Assembly (NCBI GenBank): GCA_030407315.1
Contig: JALQPE010001888.1
Coordinates: forward strand, 62,001-126,000
Source of the DNA: Asparagopsis taxiformis
Taxonomy: Eukaryota; Rhodophyta; Florideophyceae; Bonnemaisoniales; Bonnemaisoniaceae
Length of the DNA stretch: 64,000 bases
Direction: 5' to 3'
Positions within the stretch are counted from its first letter, which is position 1. Every line of letters starts with the position of its first letter. Positions 39,373 to 50,303 of the stretch are shown piece after piece. A program made the translations under genes and the position numbers. Under the pieces are notes generated by a model. The model was not told the origin of the DNA, made no database searches, and saw only the letters and a program-made list of their open reading frames with translations.

Positions 39373-41372
39373 GGACTTCGGGAAGCTCGGTTCGCTATTC
39401 CGCAAGGCAACATGATGTATCTAATATTAAGCTACAAAGATTTGTTCTTGGGAAAATAAGTGCTGCGGAGAGGCGAATCCTAAAGCCAGTTTTGGACGCA
39501 GAAGAAGAGCTTGAGATTTTTCAAGCTATCGAGGAGTTCCCTCGTAATGGAACACCTCTATCAAGAGTCTTTTTTAAAGAAATGATAGCTATTTTTGTTC
39601 GTTCGCTTCCTCCAGATCTTCGGAAGTGCATACCACTCAATATTGGCGTCCCAGGCGATTCAGTTATTCGAATTTTTTTCTTTACAGGCATCGCTGCATA
39701 TCTCTGAAGAGGAGAGCTAACTTGGAAAAGAATAGAGCGGATTCTTTGTCTGTAAGCGCCATTTCAAAGCAATTTTCACGCCTTCACCAAGACTACCAAG
39801 AGCATAAAATTAGCTCCTGTGACAAAGTGTTCAATCTGGACGAAAGTGGATTCAGAACGAAAGGTTCTTCATGTCTAGTAAGAGCAAAGGCATTGTTTAC
39901 CAATTTAAAAGGATTTCGGAGCAATTCTATAGAGCTTAAGTGGGCAGATAATGGCTAGCATATCACAATAATTCCTTTCGTTTCGGCAGATGGTAGGTCT
40001 TAGACTCCTGTTTTCATTTGAAGGGAAAGAATGCCAATTACAGGAAATTAGCCGATGGAACGGTGCAGACACCCTCGCATTTCCTTCCAAAAAACGCTCT
40101 AGTAGCGTATGGAGATCCAGCCGGAATGCATAGCAATGTTTCATTCAAGTGGGCATTTCATTTTATTGCAGAGACGAGATCTTTGCGAAAAAGGAACATA
40201 AATATTGTACTAAAACTGGACGATTACAGTTTGCATATGAGTTCCAAAATTCTTCGGATGCTAAGCGATAATGGTGTCGTAGTGGGTGCACTTCCATCAC
40301 ATACCAGACATCTTACTCTAGTTCTAGACTATTCGGCGTTCTCTCCATTCAAAACTTATTTAATGAATGAGATCAATAGCAGAACCCTCAATGTTAATGG
40401 AAATCAGGGCAATGATGTTTACACACTATGTGAGATGCTAATAGTAGCGTACAGGAAGGCAGTAAAATATGAAAATATCACTAGCGGTTTTCGCAGCGTT
40501 GGTATTTGGCATTCCCAACGAAGATGTGTTTTTCCAGATGCTATTTGCTAGAAGCCGAGAAAAAGATGATAGTCGTCGCAGCAGTGTACCACTTTGTTGA
40601 CTTGATTTACTGGAAGTAGTGCAGACCAAATGTGTACTTATAGCAAGGCAAGATACATCGTAGAAAGAATAAAGGGAAAGTAGAGAATATAATTGTATCG
40701 AATAATGGAAAGGAAAGTAGTGAATAGAACTGTAGCGAACAATTCCTCAGACCAAATTGTTTCCGCAACGGAACGATCACTGAACAAATTGGGAAGGGAG
40801 GAATCAATGTTGGAATAGCTGTAATCCTCAGTGCGCCGTGATGATGTTTCATCTACGACACTATTAGATGCACTGATATCATGAAAATAACCGGTTTTGA
40901 AATCCAAACACCTGCACACGTGTCATACAAGGAGTTAGCAGAGCGTTTGAAGAATACAAGCAACCTATTGCGAGCAGATCGGGACGTGCTATCAAATGGA
41001 ACAATTAATACTCGTGAAGGATTGTTTTTGTCTTGACAGGACGTGCTGAGATGCATAGGGCGGATAGAAGAGGAAAGGGAAATTGCGGAGAGAGCTTCCC
41101 GGTCGGTCGCAGCTGAACAAAGACGAGCAGAACGTGAGGAAAAGGCGGTAGAAAAAGCATTGGAGAGGACCTGTGAAAAGGAAAGGCGCGAAGAGCTCGC
41201 AATTTGGCAGTCACATCGATTCATAAGGGCGAGGATAGTAAAGCAAACGAGGAATTTGCGGAGAGTGCGGGCTCGGTTACGATCGGCTTCAGGTGAGTGC
41301 TTTTGCCTCATTGAGGTTGGCTGGAGTGCTACCGAGTCCATTCTCGACTTTGCGAATAAGCACAAACGGTGA
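39373..41372 (+). pseudogene. Pogo-like DDE transposase, main part (many stops and frameshifts)
   Basis: Continues in phase from 21033. Pieces in order: helix-turn-helix (VRYSARQHDVSNIKLQRF), a CENP-B-type second domain (LDAEEELEIFQAIEEFPRNGTPLSR), a shift near 39680, ISLKRRANLEKNRADSLS, then the first catalytic block FNLDESGF, a stop near 39956, the second Asp in VLKLDDYSLHMSSK, and the third block LVLDYSAFSPFK, together a degenerate DDD/E triad of the pogo/Tigger class. A Glu/Arg-rich coiled C-terminus, with a TGA at 41035, ends near 41300-41372. Terminal inverted repeats were not located. An old DNA transposon, or a domesticated copy since lost, that hosted element 3. Confidence 0.7.
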
Positions 41373-42360
41373 ACGGGAAGAACTTTTCCTATTAAAATTG
41401 TAACGAGCGTTCATCGTCTTCGCAAGGGACGGGACTGTTCCAAGTCTGATCCGAAAGCAGCCAACCGGTAGAGAGTGCTGTTGTCGAAGCAGCCGGACCG
41501 AATACGTTTATTTTGTATTGCATCACTTTGTCCATGTCAACAGTAAACTCGCCTTGCTGACTGCACTCCCTCAGCTCAATCCACACAGGAGAATGGATGA
41601 TATAACAATAGTACGGAGAGGCTTGATTGGCAAAGCCCTGAAAATCGTGCAGACCCTTCGCTCGGATCTACCGTTGGCAGCCTCTTGATGATTTTAGATC
41701 TTCGCGCACTCATGTTGGCCGTAGTCCCACCTGAGTGCCACTTCAACTTTACCTGAATTTGATTCAGCGATCAAATGTGAAGCATGTCGCACTATCCAGA
41801 TTGAGTTTCAAAACTCCGCGAGTCGACAAAGTACACAGCCATTCGATTCTCGACAGTGCTGCATATCTTCATGAAATGTGCAACATTCCAAAGCCTCACA
41901 TTTGGTATCGCATGTCGAGCATAACGTCACGCGTGGAGCTGGCCAATCACCAACGCTCAAAAGTAAGCTGGCACTTTTGCATTGGAGCCGAAATGCGGAT
42001 GTTGGTGGCGGATGGCACGACGTGGTGGAAGAATGTTGGAAGCGGCGATGATGCGTCTGGAGAAGCATATGTTGGTGTATGGATGGAGTCATGTGATGAG
42101 AATATTGAGCGATTCGATTTGTCGGCGTCACGAATAAAATGGGTATACATACATAGCAATGGCCGACCATTTCGTACTGATTTGCACAGAGGCAGTGGAC
42201 CAGTAGTGCACACGCGTCCGACGCGTCCGCACGCGGTCGCACAGCGGGTGTGCGTGGCGTGACAGATTGCGCTCAGTGTGCGTCGACGACGCAAATGTGG
42301 CCATCGATTGTTTACCTCGAAGAAGACGAAATGGAACGAACGGCGGCAAGGCGGATGCAA
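41373..42360. other. Intergenic DNA between the transposon nest and the gene island
   Basis: Frames of 100-175 codons exist in several directions over 41735-42262, but they overlap each other, lack ATG starts or known motifs, and none stands out. No gene is called. Confidence 0.4.
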
Positions 42361-43641
42361 CTAGTCGTCTCTAACGAGTCTAAATTTGGAGAACACAAAG
42401 GGGTATCTGGCCTGGAAGAAGTTTCGAAACGAGGGTCTTCTACAAATGGGCAGGGTGACCCAACTGGCTCCGCGGAGGACAAAGTGTTTGCCGTCAAAAA
42501 AATCGGCCGAATAGCCTTCGTAACCTTGGGTGGGCACGAAGCCAGCAAACATTTCGAAAACTGACGTCGTCAGCTCCCAACCGTTGGTCTGCAATTGACA
42601 GACGGGGCCGTTATCGGAGTCGACGTGCACAGAAGTCGGTTGCGAGGTTGGTTGTGAGCGATCCTTTTCACAGAATGACACGGCATGCACCCATTCATGC
42701 TCGGTGCATAAACGGGCACCGGCCCATTTTGCGTACGCTCGCGCCTCTGCCAACGAGACGGAGACGGGCCAATCAGCCGCTTCGCCTTGAATGGCGTGCG
42801 TGGAGTGGACGCGGATGACAGCCTGATCGCCTGTGAGGATTCGAAATTGCAAAACGGTGTCGTCGTCATCATCATCGTTGTGTTGGTATCTCCAGGATTG
42901 CGGGTGTGAAATCTTGTCGCGTACAATCCATTTCCAATCATCTGGTTGCCAGAACTGCTCGCGATGATAGCCGTTGTCCAGAACGAACGTGAGATAATCC
43001 GCGCATGAAACGGGGTAACGCGCCATAGAAAACGGAGCGACTGGATATTTGAGCTCATCAAATTCATTATCCCAGCCAAAAGTCGCGGCGGACATGACGG
43101 ACGGCCTGGCGGTACCTGAGGCGACAGCGGCGGCCGGGAAGGAAACCCAATGGACGGATGGGGGCGAAACGTGCGACGCAACATGCGAGACAGTTGTCGC
43201 GGGGACGACATGCGGGGACGATTGGGCAAGCATGTATTTCAAGGTCTCGATGTGCATTGCCTCGTGCTCGGCGACGATGCGCAGCACGACGGGAGAGATG
43301 TGTGCGGCGTGGACAGCGATGCTACGACGCACGTCGCGTTGATAGTCGAGCAGGACGCGCCATTGGGGATAGGCGAGGTCGGGGACGGCGGAGGCGTCGA
43401 TGTCCGGGTCGATACCGCGCTCGAATTGACGCTCGTAGACGGCGTTCACGGCGGCCAGATGCGGCGCGGCGCGGCGGATGAGGTTCCAGGAGAAGGCGGG
43501 GAGATGGCCGAGGTAGAAGATGAAGGGATGGCGTAGATGAATGGGGCGTGTGTGCGCGTTATGGGCGCCGATTTCACAAGCGAATAGCGCGTCCGTCTCG
43601 CGCCAGATGGCGGCGAGGTCTGCGGGGGACGCGGCCGTCAT
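42361..43641 (-). CDS. EgtB/OvoA-type non-haem iron sulfoxide synthase
   Basis: 426 codons from ATG, no intron needed. Residues 1-140 are a DinB-like four-helix domain: HPFIFYLGH (His 46) and EHEAMHIET, the HX3HXE motif (His 126, His 130, Glu 132) that binds iron in EgtB. Residues 165-426 form the C-type-lectin-like FGE/sulfatase-modifying fold: FGWDNEFDELKYPV, ISHPQSW, WAGARLCTEHEW, NGWELTTSVFEMFAGF and LRGASWVT...FRLVRDD. EgtB joins gamma-Glu-Cys or Cys to trimethylhistidine in ergothioneine synthesis; OvoA does the same with histidine for ovothiol. Which substrate applies cannot be read from the sequence; no methyltransferase domain is fused. Length matches bacterial EgtB (~430). Predicted cytosolic. 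First gene of a - strand island. Confidence 0.85.
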   Translation of the reverse strand: MTAASPADLAAIWRETDALFACEIGAHNAHTRPIHLRHPFIFYLGHLPAFSWNLIRRAAPHLAAVNAVYERQFERGIDPDIDASAVPDLAYPQWRVLLDYQRDVRRSIAVHAAHISPVVLRIVAEHEAMHIETLKYMLAQSSPHVVPATTVSHVASHVSPPSVHWVSFPAAAVASGTARPSVMSAATFGWDNEFDELKYPVAPFSMARYPVSCADYLTFVLDNGYHREQFWQPDDWKWIVRDKISHPQSWRYQHNDDDDDDTVLQFRILTGDQAVIRVHSTHAIQGEAADWPVSVSLAEARAYAKWAGARLCTEHEWVHAVSFCEKDRSQPTSQPTSVHVDSDNGPVCQLQTNGWELTTSVFEMFAGFVPTQGYEGYSADFFDGKHFVLRGASWVTLPICRRPSFRNFFQARYPFVFSKFRLVRDD

Positions 43642-45045
43642 TGCGGGTTGGGGGTGGCGTTGTGCGGCTCATCGTGGCAGATCGTGGGATTTATGCGTGG
43701 CGGTGGCGGGGACAGTGATGGGTTGCTTGCATATGTCGACGAGTCGCATCTGCGGATTGAAGATTGCTCGTTTGCAGAGTTGCTGCGGTGGTGGCGTTGT
43801 ATGTTTTTTTCGGTAAATTTGTTGCGTGCACCACAGATCGTTGCGTCCATATCAACAACTGCGATTCGTCTGTCGTGCGTGCAGCTGCCATACATATCGG
43901 CCAATCATGCAACAACGATTGCAGCCGATGCGACTCGACGCGTAGTATCATGTCCAAACGTCCCGTTACAAGATTCCATTGTTCTGGATCTCGCACATCG
44001 TTCGCCTCGCCTCCACATCACGCGACCAATGCCGTAGCAGTGTTATGACGCGGCCACGGTCTGTCTGCACGCGGCGCATATGTGTGTGCGCGGATACCCG
44101 TGGTCTGCAAGCGGCGTATGACGGACAAGGTGTGTTGTGTCTGCGGGATGATATGTCGTCCCCGATCACGCAGATCCGGTCCAGTTTTTGTCGCGTTTGC
44201 GCGTACACAATTACTGTCGACGTTGCAGTGTTCCACCGACCATTACGCTCGTGCGTAGATCGGCCGCCCGTTCGTGGCGCGCTCCCGGCCAAGAATAGAC
44301 GGTGGTCACGACCGAATTGCGCGCCGGCTGCGATTGGTCGCCGTGACGTGTGCGCGCGGTCGCCGATGTGATGTTTTGCATGGATGATAGATGGGCTGCT
44401 ATCTGGATTGAGTCGGGACTGTTTTGCGGCGTGTGTCGGTAGGTGCGGTGTTGTGGGGTGAATTGGTTGTGTTTTCGCGGATTGTGTTGTATGGCGAGTC
44501 CACGAGTGTTGAAGGGATAGGTGCGGTTGTGTGTCAAGTACCCTCTGAGGGTATGACGAGTAGACTGCGGCGTTTATTGGCGTGGCTTTTAGTTGTGATG
44601 TGAAATATATGATGTTGCAATTTCATTGTTGATGGATGAATGTGATTGTAAGCTGTTTGGTGGCGTGGTTGACGTGCAGGGAGATAAGAGTCGAGGAGGC
44701 GTAGATAGGATTGCGGTGGCACGGTAGAAATTATAATCCTTTTTGACGTTGAGAGAAATGTCGATTCACAAACAATGACGGTGTCCGAAAAAAACTAGCA
44801 TCTATCTTCTAGCAGTCCTGTCGTGTTTGCAAGAACAAGGTATGGTACATCTGGCGGTGCGCCAAACAAAACGCATGCCATGTTTGATGACCAAGCGAGA
44901 CGACACACTCGAGCGGCGCGGAGGAGGCGCTGCCCGAAGGAGGCACAAGAAAACGCCAACCCAAATCTCCCCCGAAAACATTCCAAAAAACCAACCAACC
45001 ACATCGCAGACGCCACGTCACCACATCCAAAAATTAGCCGCGCGC
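43642..45045. other. Intergenic DNA, no gene seen
   Basis: 1.4 kb. ORFs of up to about 130 codons on both strands (43648-44371) overlap one another and lack domains. It should hold the promoter of the EgtB-like gene and the 3' end of the membrane protein gene; no clear TATA box or poly(A) site was identified. Confidence 0.4.
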
Positions 45046-46437
45046 TCAATACACCAACGCGCGTTTCCTCTTCCGTCTCTGCCGTCCGCCATCATGTTCC
45101 TCACGCACGCACGCGCCATCGCACATCCCGCCGCACTCGCCCGTCCAGACGCTCGTTTTCATAAACACCCCGCTCTGCACCACCAGCGTCTGCGCCAAAC
45201 GACACGGCATTTGTCTTCGCACCCTACCTCCCACCCGTCTCTGCACATACCACACAGCGGCGATCTCGAGCGCCAACCCGACGACACACATCACAACCGC
45301 GACTACAAGCAGCGCGACCCCTTTTCCATGCACGCCGCGTAGCGCGCAATCCGCCAGCCACATCTCCGCCGCGACTGTACGATTCGGAAGCACCGGCGCC
45401 AATCGCACCACAACCGACCGAAACGCCGCGGTCGACGCCGCGACAATCTCCGCGCCCTTGATGGCCATCGGTAGCACCGGTAGCAAATCGCTCAGTACCG
45501 CGTAGAGCACCGTCCCGAGCGTGCCGACCTCCGTCACGAGCGCCAGTGGCACCAGCGTGAGACATAGCGGTAGCGCGAGAATGGCAATGTTGGACGTGCT
45601 TAACGCCGCCTCGATTTGCTGCACGTGTACTCCGGCGTCGCGTTGCGCCAATCGCACCGCTGGGATGTCCTCCGTCATTACCCGTCCGAATTTCACCGGG
45701 ATCACCGCCCCCGCCCAGTCCCAGGTCGAGCGCAGCGTCGTCGAATCGTTGCGTTGCTGCAGCCCGCGTCGCGTCCGATGCGGCAGTGACATTCGCGCCG
45801 CCACAATGTCGTCCGTCCCGACGCTGCTCACATACTCCTCGATGAACAGTCGCGTCCCCCGTCGCAGGTAGTGCATGCTGGGCGCGTTGGTGATCGACAA
45901 CGTCACGTGCCACACGTCCAGCACGCGGAATGCCGTCACGCTGTCCACGCTGCAGCTCAGCGCGGATGTGGTGTGTACAAATGCCGCTGGCGCCTCCGCG
46001 TGCGTCCAGTTGCGACGTGTGGCGCTGATGGCGCGTGTGGACACGCCGTCCACCAGTCGCTGTAGCGTGCGCACGTCCGAGAACAGGTGTGGATGCAGCG
46101 CGAGCGGTAGTGTGTTGGAGAAATCAGTCATGCATGATCGGTCCCGCAGTCGTCCCCAGCCGCGTTCGTTGATGAACGCGTTGGACGCGATGCGCCATGG
46201 ATGGTCCCCGGAGATGCATTGGTGGTTGATGTTGGCTGATTGTGGCTCGGATGCGTACGATTCGAGACGCTCTAGTAGTCGTGATAGACGAGCGGTTATC
46301 GCACCCGTTTCAGATCCGTTCAATAGTTTGGCGATCGGCGCCTCCGTGGATATCCCCTCCGCGCGCAGCGATTGCGCAGCCGCCCTTGGTGCATCGTGAA
46401 GCATGAGTAGTGCGATGAGCGTGAGATAAATCAACAT
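45046..46437 (-). CDS. Signal-peptide membrane protein, family unknown
   Basis: 463 codons from ATG. A hydrophobic N-terminus (1-22, ending RAAAQ) looks like a cleaved signal peptide. The following ectodomain (about 23-280) has a few Cys residues (74, 102, 162) and N-glycosylation sequons (NGS 40, NWT 143, NDS 230). Then hydrophobic segments lie at about 283-303 and 305-327, with a strong one at 373-398, and a cytosolic-type basic tail contains CGGMCDGAC and ends in RRKRKRALVY. The layout suggests a secretory-pathway or plasma-membrane protein with a large outer domain. I recognise no domain. The uniform GC-rich codon use and single long frame support a real gene. Confidence 0.75.
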   Translation of the reverse strand: MLIYLTLIALLMLHDAPRAAAQSLRAEGISTEAPIAKLLNGSETGAITARLSRLLERLESYASEPQSANINHQCISGDHPWRIASNAFINERGWGRLRDRSCMTDFSNTLPLALHPHLFSDVRTLQRLVDGVSTRAISATRRNWTHAEAPAAFVHTTSALSCSVDSVTAFRVLDVWHVTLSITNAPSMHYLRRGTRLFIEEYVSSVGTDDIVAARMSLPHRTRRGLQQRNDSTTLRSTWDWAGAVIPVKFGRVMTEDIPAVRLAQRDAGVHVQQIEAALSTSNIAILALPLCLTLVPLALVTEVGTLGTVLYAVLSDLLPVLPMAIKGAEIVAASTAAFRSVVVRLAPVLPNRTVAAEMWLADCALRGVHGKGVALLVVAVVMCVVGLALEIAAVWYVQRRVGGRVRRQMPCRLAQTLVVQSGVFMKTSVWTGECGGMCDGACVREEHDGGRQRRKRKRALVY

Positions 46438-48268
46438 TTATGTCGCGCGCGATGATGCTTCGACATGACGGTTGCGTTGTGTTGATGGATTGGTACTGTA
46501 GATAAATGGGCATTGAGTTGGTTGGGTGCTCTTTTCTACGTCGGTGCATTGTTGGAGTTGTAATTCCCAATTGTGTGTGTGGAGAGATGATTTTTTCCTT
46601 CTTCTCAGCGCTATAAATGGACTCGACAACAGCTATATATCGGGAACACATGTCGCTCCAGTTGGCGCCTCCTTGATTGTTATGGACAGTCGCGAGTAAG
46701 TTTGGATGAATCAATTTGTTGCGCGTTGAAGGATACCCGTCAAATGTACCGGCTCGCCATTCCCTTACGCTCCAATCTTGCCAGTCGCTGTCGTCTCGGG
46801 CTTACTGTATATAGAGTGGTACTGCAAACCCTTCACAAGAGCCTCCTCCTGCTTGCTAATCGTGCTGTTTTCCCAGTGCGATCCCCCTCCAAACATCATA
46901 TTCGACCCGCAACACTCGTCTCGCATCTCGTGACAGTCTCGTATGAAAACTTTGTCCAAGCATTACAGATTTTGCAGTTTGTAATATACACACCGCTAGT
47001 GTACTACTGGACGACCGCACAAATGCTTCCGATGACATGATGAAGGCGGCCTTCCAGTAGTGGCCTCACTTCTGCGTCAAATGCTGCCGTTGATTGTCGG
47101 TTGCTCCGTTTCTCCCTACACATTCATGATTTTTCTTTGACATCGTTTTCATTCCCGTAGGCCGAATGGTTCCATCAACTGATTTCAACCATATACTTAC
47201 CAATTCACATAACTTTACCTAGTCGATACCATGTTCATATCTCTATATATACCTCAAACTAGCCAAAAATAAACTCACTTCTCGTCCACAACTCAAATAT
47301 TTCTTCCATCTCAACACTTCTCAGATGTTGCGGAACCGAAGATGATTTGCAGCCATCGAACATCCTGATTCGTCTAGTGCTGTGAACATTTCAAGCAAAT
47401 CATTTTCGTTGGGCGATATATCTAAAGACACGACAGAAGCAACGGTACTTATGTGTGACCGGGATGTGGTATTTTTGTTTGTGGGGCTCCGATATTCTCA
47501 CATACCGTGCTGGGCTTAACAGAACGGACAAAAGGTAAATTGTCGATTCTGTTGCGTGATGTGATTGTGAAGCATGGAAAGGGGCAATACGAAATCAGCT
47601 GTTGTGAGCAGGGAGTTGAATCAGGCTTTGAAAAAACGGTTTCCTGATACATCCTTCTTTGAGAGATATTCTTCTCCCATTCAGTTGGTGAGCCGCCTCA
47701 TTTGCGTCTCAGATCGATGGTTTGCTGGCAGTTTGCAAAAAGCGGAGTACTCGAGAGTTTGCTCTTTGTCTAGTATTTGTATTGGCATTATCGGACAAAT
47801 AGTGTGCAGCGTCGTTCAGGAAGAATCGATCCGTGCCTTGTTGACATGCACGGATGGGGGACGTCAGGACGACGTTTGCCACAATTTCCGCGCTTTTGTA
47901 GTCACAAAAGCTGAACTTGGCTTGTAAGAATGGTGTGTTTTTCGATGGCGCGAATGAAGACGCCAATTTCCATGTCGAGATGTTCAACTATGTGCGCAGA
48001 CAACGGTATACGTTCATATTGTGTTTATCGATAGCAGTTGAAATCGGCCCTACTTCAAGATTGAGCGTCATTCATTCAAAATCAAAACTCAATAAACGTA
48101 CACAATAACACTCGCCAAAGTTGGTCACAAAATGGAATTTGGCATCGCACTCAGTCCTCCATCCAAACTCAACCCAAGTTTGGTACTCCATTTCAGTTTG
48201 GCAGCTACCAATCTAACCAGGCTATCACCATCAAGACCAAGCGACAAAACGATCTCAACTTTATTCAA
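46438..48268. other. Intergenic DNA with a possible orphan promoter
   Basis: 1.8 kb without a convincing gene; a 117-codon + frame at 47574-47927 has no known motif. At 47241-47250 CTATATATAC is followed 75 nt on by ATG with a stop six codons later, which could be a promoter left from a lost gene. Confidence 0.35.
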
Positions 48269-49228
48269 TCAAAGTCCCATCCTCACTGCGGCCGCCATGA
48301 GCATTTCCTCACCCCTCGTTTCATATTTGGCAGCAAAAGCAGTGAAAACAAGTCCGTCCGTTTTCGTAGCCACATTCAGCCCTCTCTTAAATCGCGGGCT
48401 ATTCACCTGAATCACTTTCTTCTCACACACCACGCCACCAAGTTGACAATAACTCTTCATCATCATCGGCTGACCATTCCACCGAACCATGTGCCCGGCG
48501 GTTGCACAACTCCCCTGCAAATCACACCACACCTCGGTATCTACATGATCATCAAACACCAGTTCCTCCCTCGCAAATTCCTTCAACAATTCCGCATCCA
48601 CACATTTGCCTTCCACCGGGGCAGCAGACGGTTCGGCATCCGGCGTCGGCGAAACCTCCGGCGGATTATTACAAACACAAAGCACAAATTCACTGCCTTC
48701 ACATGGAACACCTTGAATGGCCATACATTGCAATTTCGACATACAATCCGCATTCGTTCCACAAAAATGCCCCAGTTCACCGAGCCCTCTTCCAGCACCG
48801 GATTGTGCCAAATCAGGCGGCGGCGTCTCAAATCCACATTGCAACACCGGTTCCTCGACGGCTTGCGCCAGACAGACGTTTGTTTGACGACACGTCTCGC
48901 CCGCCAGACAGGACGGCGACGAACAATCGCATATCAGATCGTAATGGTTGGTCGACACGCAGAAACATACCGCGTTTGCAGGGTCGGCTTCTCCGGATGC
49001 CGCGCGGCACGAAAGTCCACTATCATTTGTGCAGCGTCGCGCGCCGTCGCAGTCGCTGTCCACCGTGCACGGCTCGCCGGATAGAGCACGGGTTGTTGTA
49101 CTTGTGAGTTTTGTGATCGCGGGACGGAAATTGCCCCATGGGAGTTTAATGTCTGATTTGACGTTTGTTGTCGCAGCGATGGGGAGCAGGAGAAGGAGCA
49201 ACAGAAGGATTGGAGTTGGTTGTGGCAT
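48269..49228 (-). CDS. Secreted cysteine-rich protein, family unknown
   Basis: Start chosen at the ATG at 49228, because the hydrophobic signal peptide (MPQPTPILLLLLLLLPIAATT) begins there; the frame is open for 57 more codons upstream with no signal-like start. 319 codons. Two Cys-rich repeats follow: GEPCTVDSDCDGARRC...CFC and GHFCGTNADCMSKLQC...CVC, each with a C-x5-D-C pattern resembling EGF- or WAP-like knottins. A C-terminal domain (about 210-319) includes CVDAELLKEF, EVWCDLQGSCATAGHMV and a CQLGGVVC pair. Probably extracellular, in a cell-wall or apoplastic role; no enzyme motif is seen. Confidence 0.75.
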   Translation of the reverse strand: MPQPTPILLLLLLLLPIAATTNVKSDIKLPWGNFRPAITKLTSTTTRALSGEPCTVDSDCDGARRCTNDSGLSCRAASGEADPANAVCFCVSTNHYDLICDCSSPSCLAGETCRQTNVCLAQAVEEPVLQCGFETPPPDLAQSGAGRGLGELGHFCGTNADCMSKLQCMAIQGVPCEGSEFVLCVCNNPPEVSPTPDAEPSAAPVEGKCVDAELLKEFAREELVFDDHVDTEVWCDLQGSCATAGHMVRWNGQPMMMKSYCQLGGVVCEKKVIQVNSPRFKRGLNVATKTDGLVFTAFAAKYETRGEEMLMAAAVRMGL

Positions 49229-49796
49229 CTTGCAACGTTGAAGCTTTGTGATGCAGTTGGGTTGTCGATAGTCGTTGCACTTGGATTGATGAATCGTCCG
49301 CTTTACATTGTGCGCTGTTTTGGGAATGGGCGCGTTGGTTGGAATTTCATGTCGCGGTTGTTCGATGGATGGGTTGTGAAGGGACGGGAGCCAGTTCAAT
49401 GTGTACCCATTACATCGTTTGTTTTGCGGCGCACTGGTCGCGGAATTGGCGCGATTGTCGTGATATAGTCCTTTACTGGCTTGGGATTGAAATGCGGATG
49501 GTTAGGTTGAGAGTTGGGTTGTAACTGACAGGGGGGACTGGAAGAAGAGACAGGGGAGATGGTCTGGAGATGTGATCAGTCGCTGAAAACAACTCGACGT
49601 AATTCAGAGTTTCAACTGTCAGTCAATTATCAGCCAACAGTCGAATTGAATTTTCAGAGAAAAAACATTCAACGTTGGACGAGCATCTGTGTGTGATACG
49701 ATCTTCCTCATCTCCGATCGACTACTCGTCCAACTAACCTTTACCAAAGAGCTTGTCTACACCATCTGTCAACGACCCAGACACTCCAACACATCA
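49229..49796. other. Intergenic spacer
   Basis: 570 nt between two - strand genes. No ORF of substance; AT-rich around 49600-49680. Confidence 0.45.
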
Positions 49797-50303
49797 TCAG
49801 AACGCCTCTCTCCCACGCAACAGCGCCGCATTCTGAAAGTATTTTCTTTCCCCTTCACCATTGCCACCCGAACAATAACCCCTTCGACTACCATACGGCC
49901 GATACTTATCCACAAACACGTCATCGCTCTGATGCACCGCTTTTCCAAACCGCTCCAATCGTCTCTCAAGTCTCTCGTTCAGATCAGCGCGATGCGCCAT
50001 AGTGAAACTAGCGTACACAAGTCCAAAGCCGGGGTTGGTTGAACAGGCGTCGTCACGATCATCACGTCCCAATTCAGCCTGCATGGCGGCATGATCATTC
50101 TGTGCACGCGCCGTAGATGACTCGATCACAGACTGCGTCGTCGGCTCCGTGTCGTCATCCGTCGTCGTTTCCTGCCACATCTCGTGCACAGCTGCCGCGC
50201 GCTCAAGACTGCTTATGCGTCCGAATCGCTCCACACGTCGGTTGAATCTCTCCTCCACGCTGGCATTGTGCGCTTGTCCAGTGCTGCCAAACGCCTTTGT
50301 CAT
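49797..50303 (-). CDS. Small charged protein with two RxxRFG motifs (possible Tho1/SARNP-like)
   Basis: 168 codons from the first ATG (the frame is open slightly further upstream with only a TTG). Two copies of a motif occur about 92 residues apart: RRVERFGR (22-29) and RRLERFGK (114-121), each in an amphipathic helix-like context (EERFN..., NERLE...). Acidic and Thr-rich sequence separates them; the tail is Gly/Tyr/Arg-rich. RxxRFG repeats are known in SARNP/Tho1, where they bind the mRNA-export helicase UAP56/Sub2; that link is inference from a short motif, and no SAP domain is seen. Could be spurious, but codon texture resembles the neighbours. Confidence 0.45.
   Translation of the reverse strand: MTKAFGSTGQAHNASVEERFNRRVERFGRISSLERAAAVHEMWQETTTDDDTEPTTQSVIESSTARAQNDHAAMQAELGRDDRDDACSTNPGFGLVYASFTMAHRADLNERLERRLERFGKAVHQSDDVFVDKYRPYGSRRGYCSGGNGEGERKYFQNAALLRGREAF

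Noticed and set aside
41735..42262. 175-codon + frame
   Set aside because: No ATG at its start, overlaps equal-sized frames on the other strand, no recognisable domain.
43150..43536. + frames within the EgtB-like gene
   Set aside because: Antisense shadows of a well-supported CDS.
45224..45913. 229-codon - strand Gly/Arg-rich frame
   Set aside because: Alternative frame of the membrane protein gene with biased composition.
47574..47927. 117-codon + frame in the intergenic region
   Set aside because: No motif, and a similar-length frame exists on the opposite strand.
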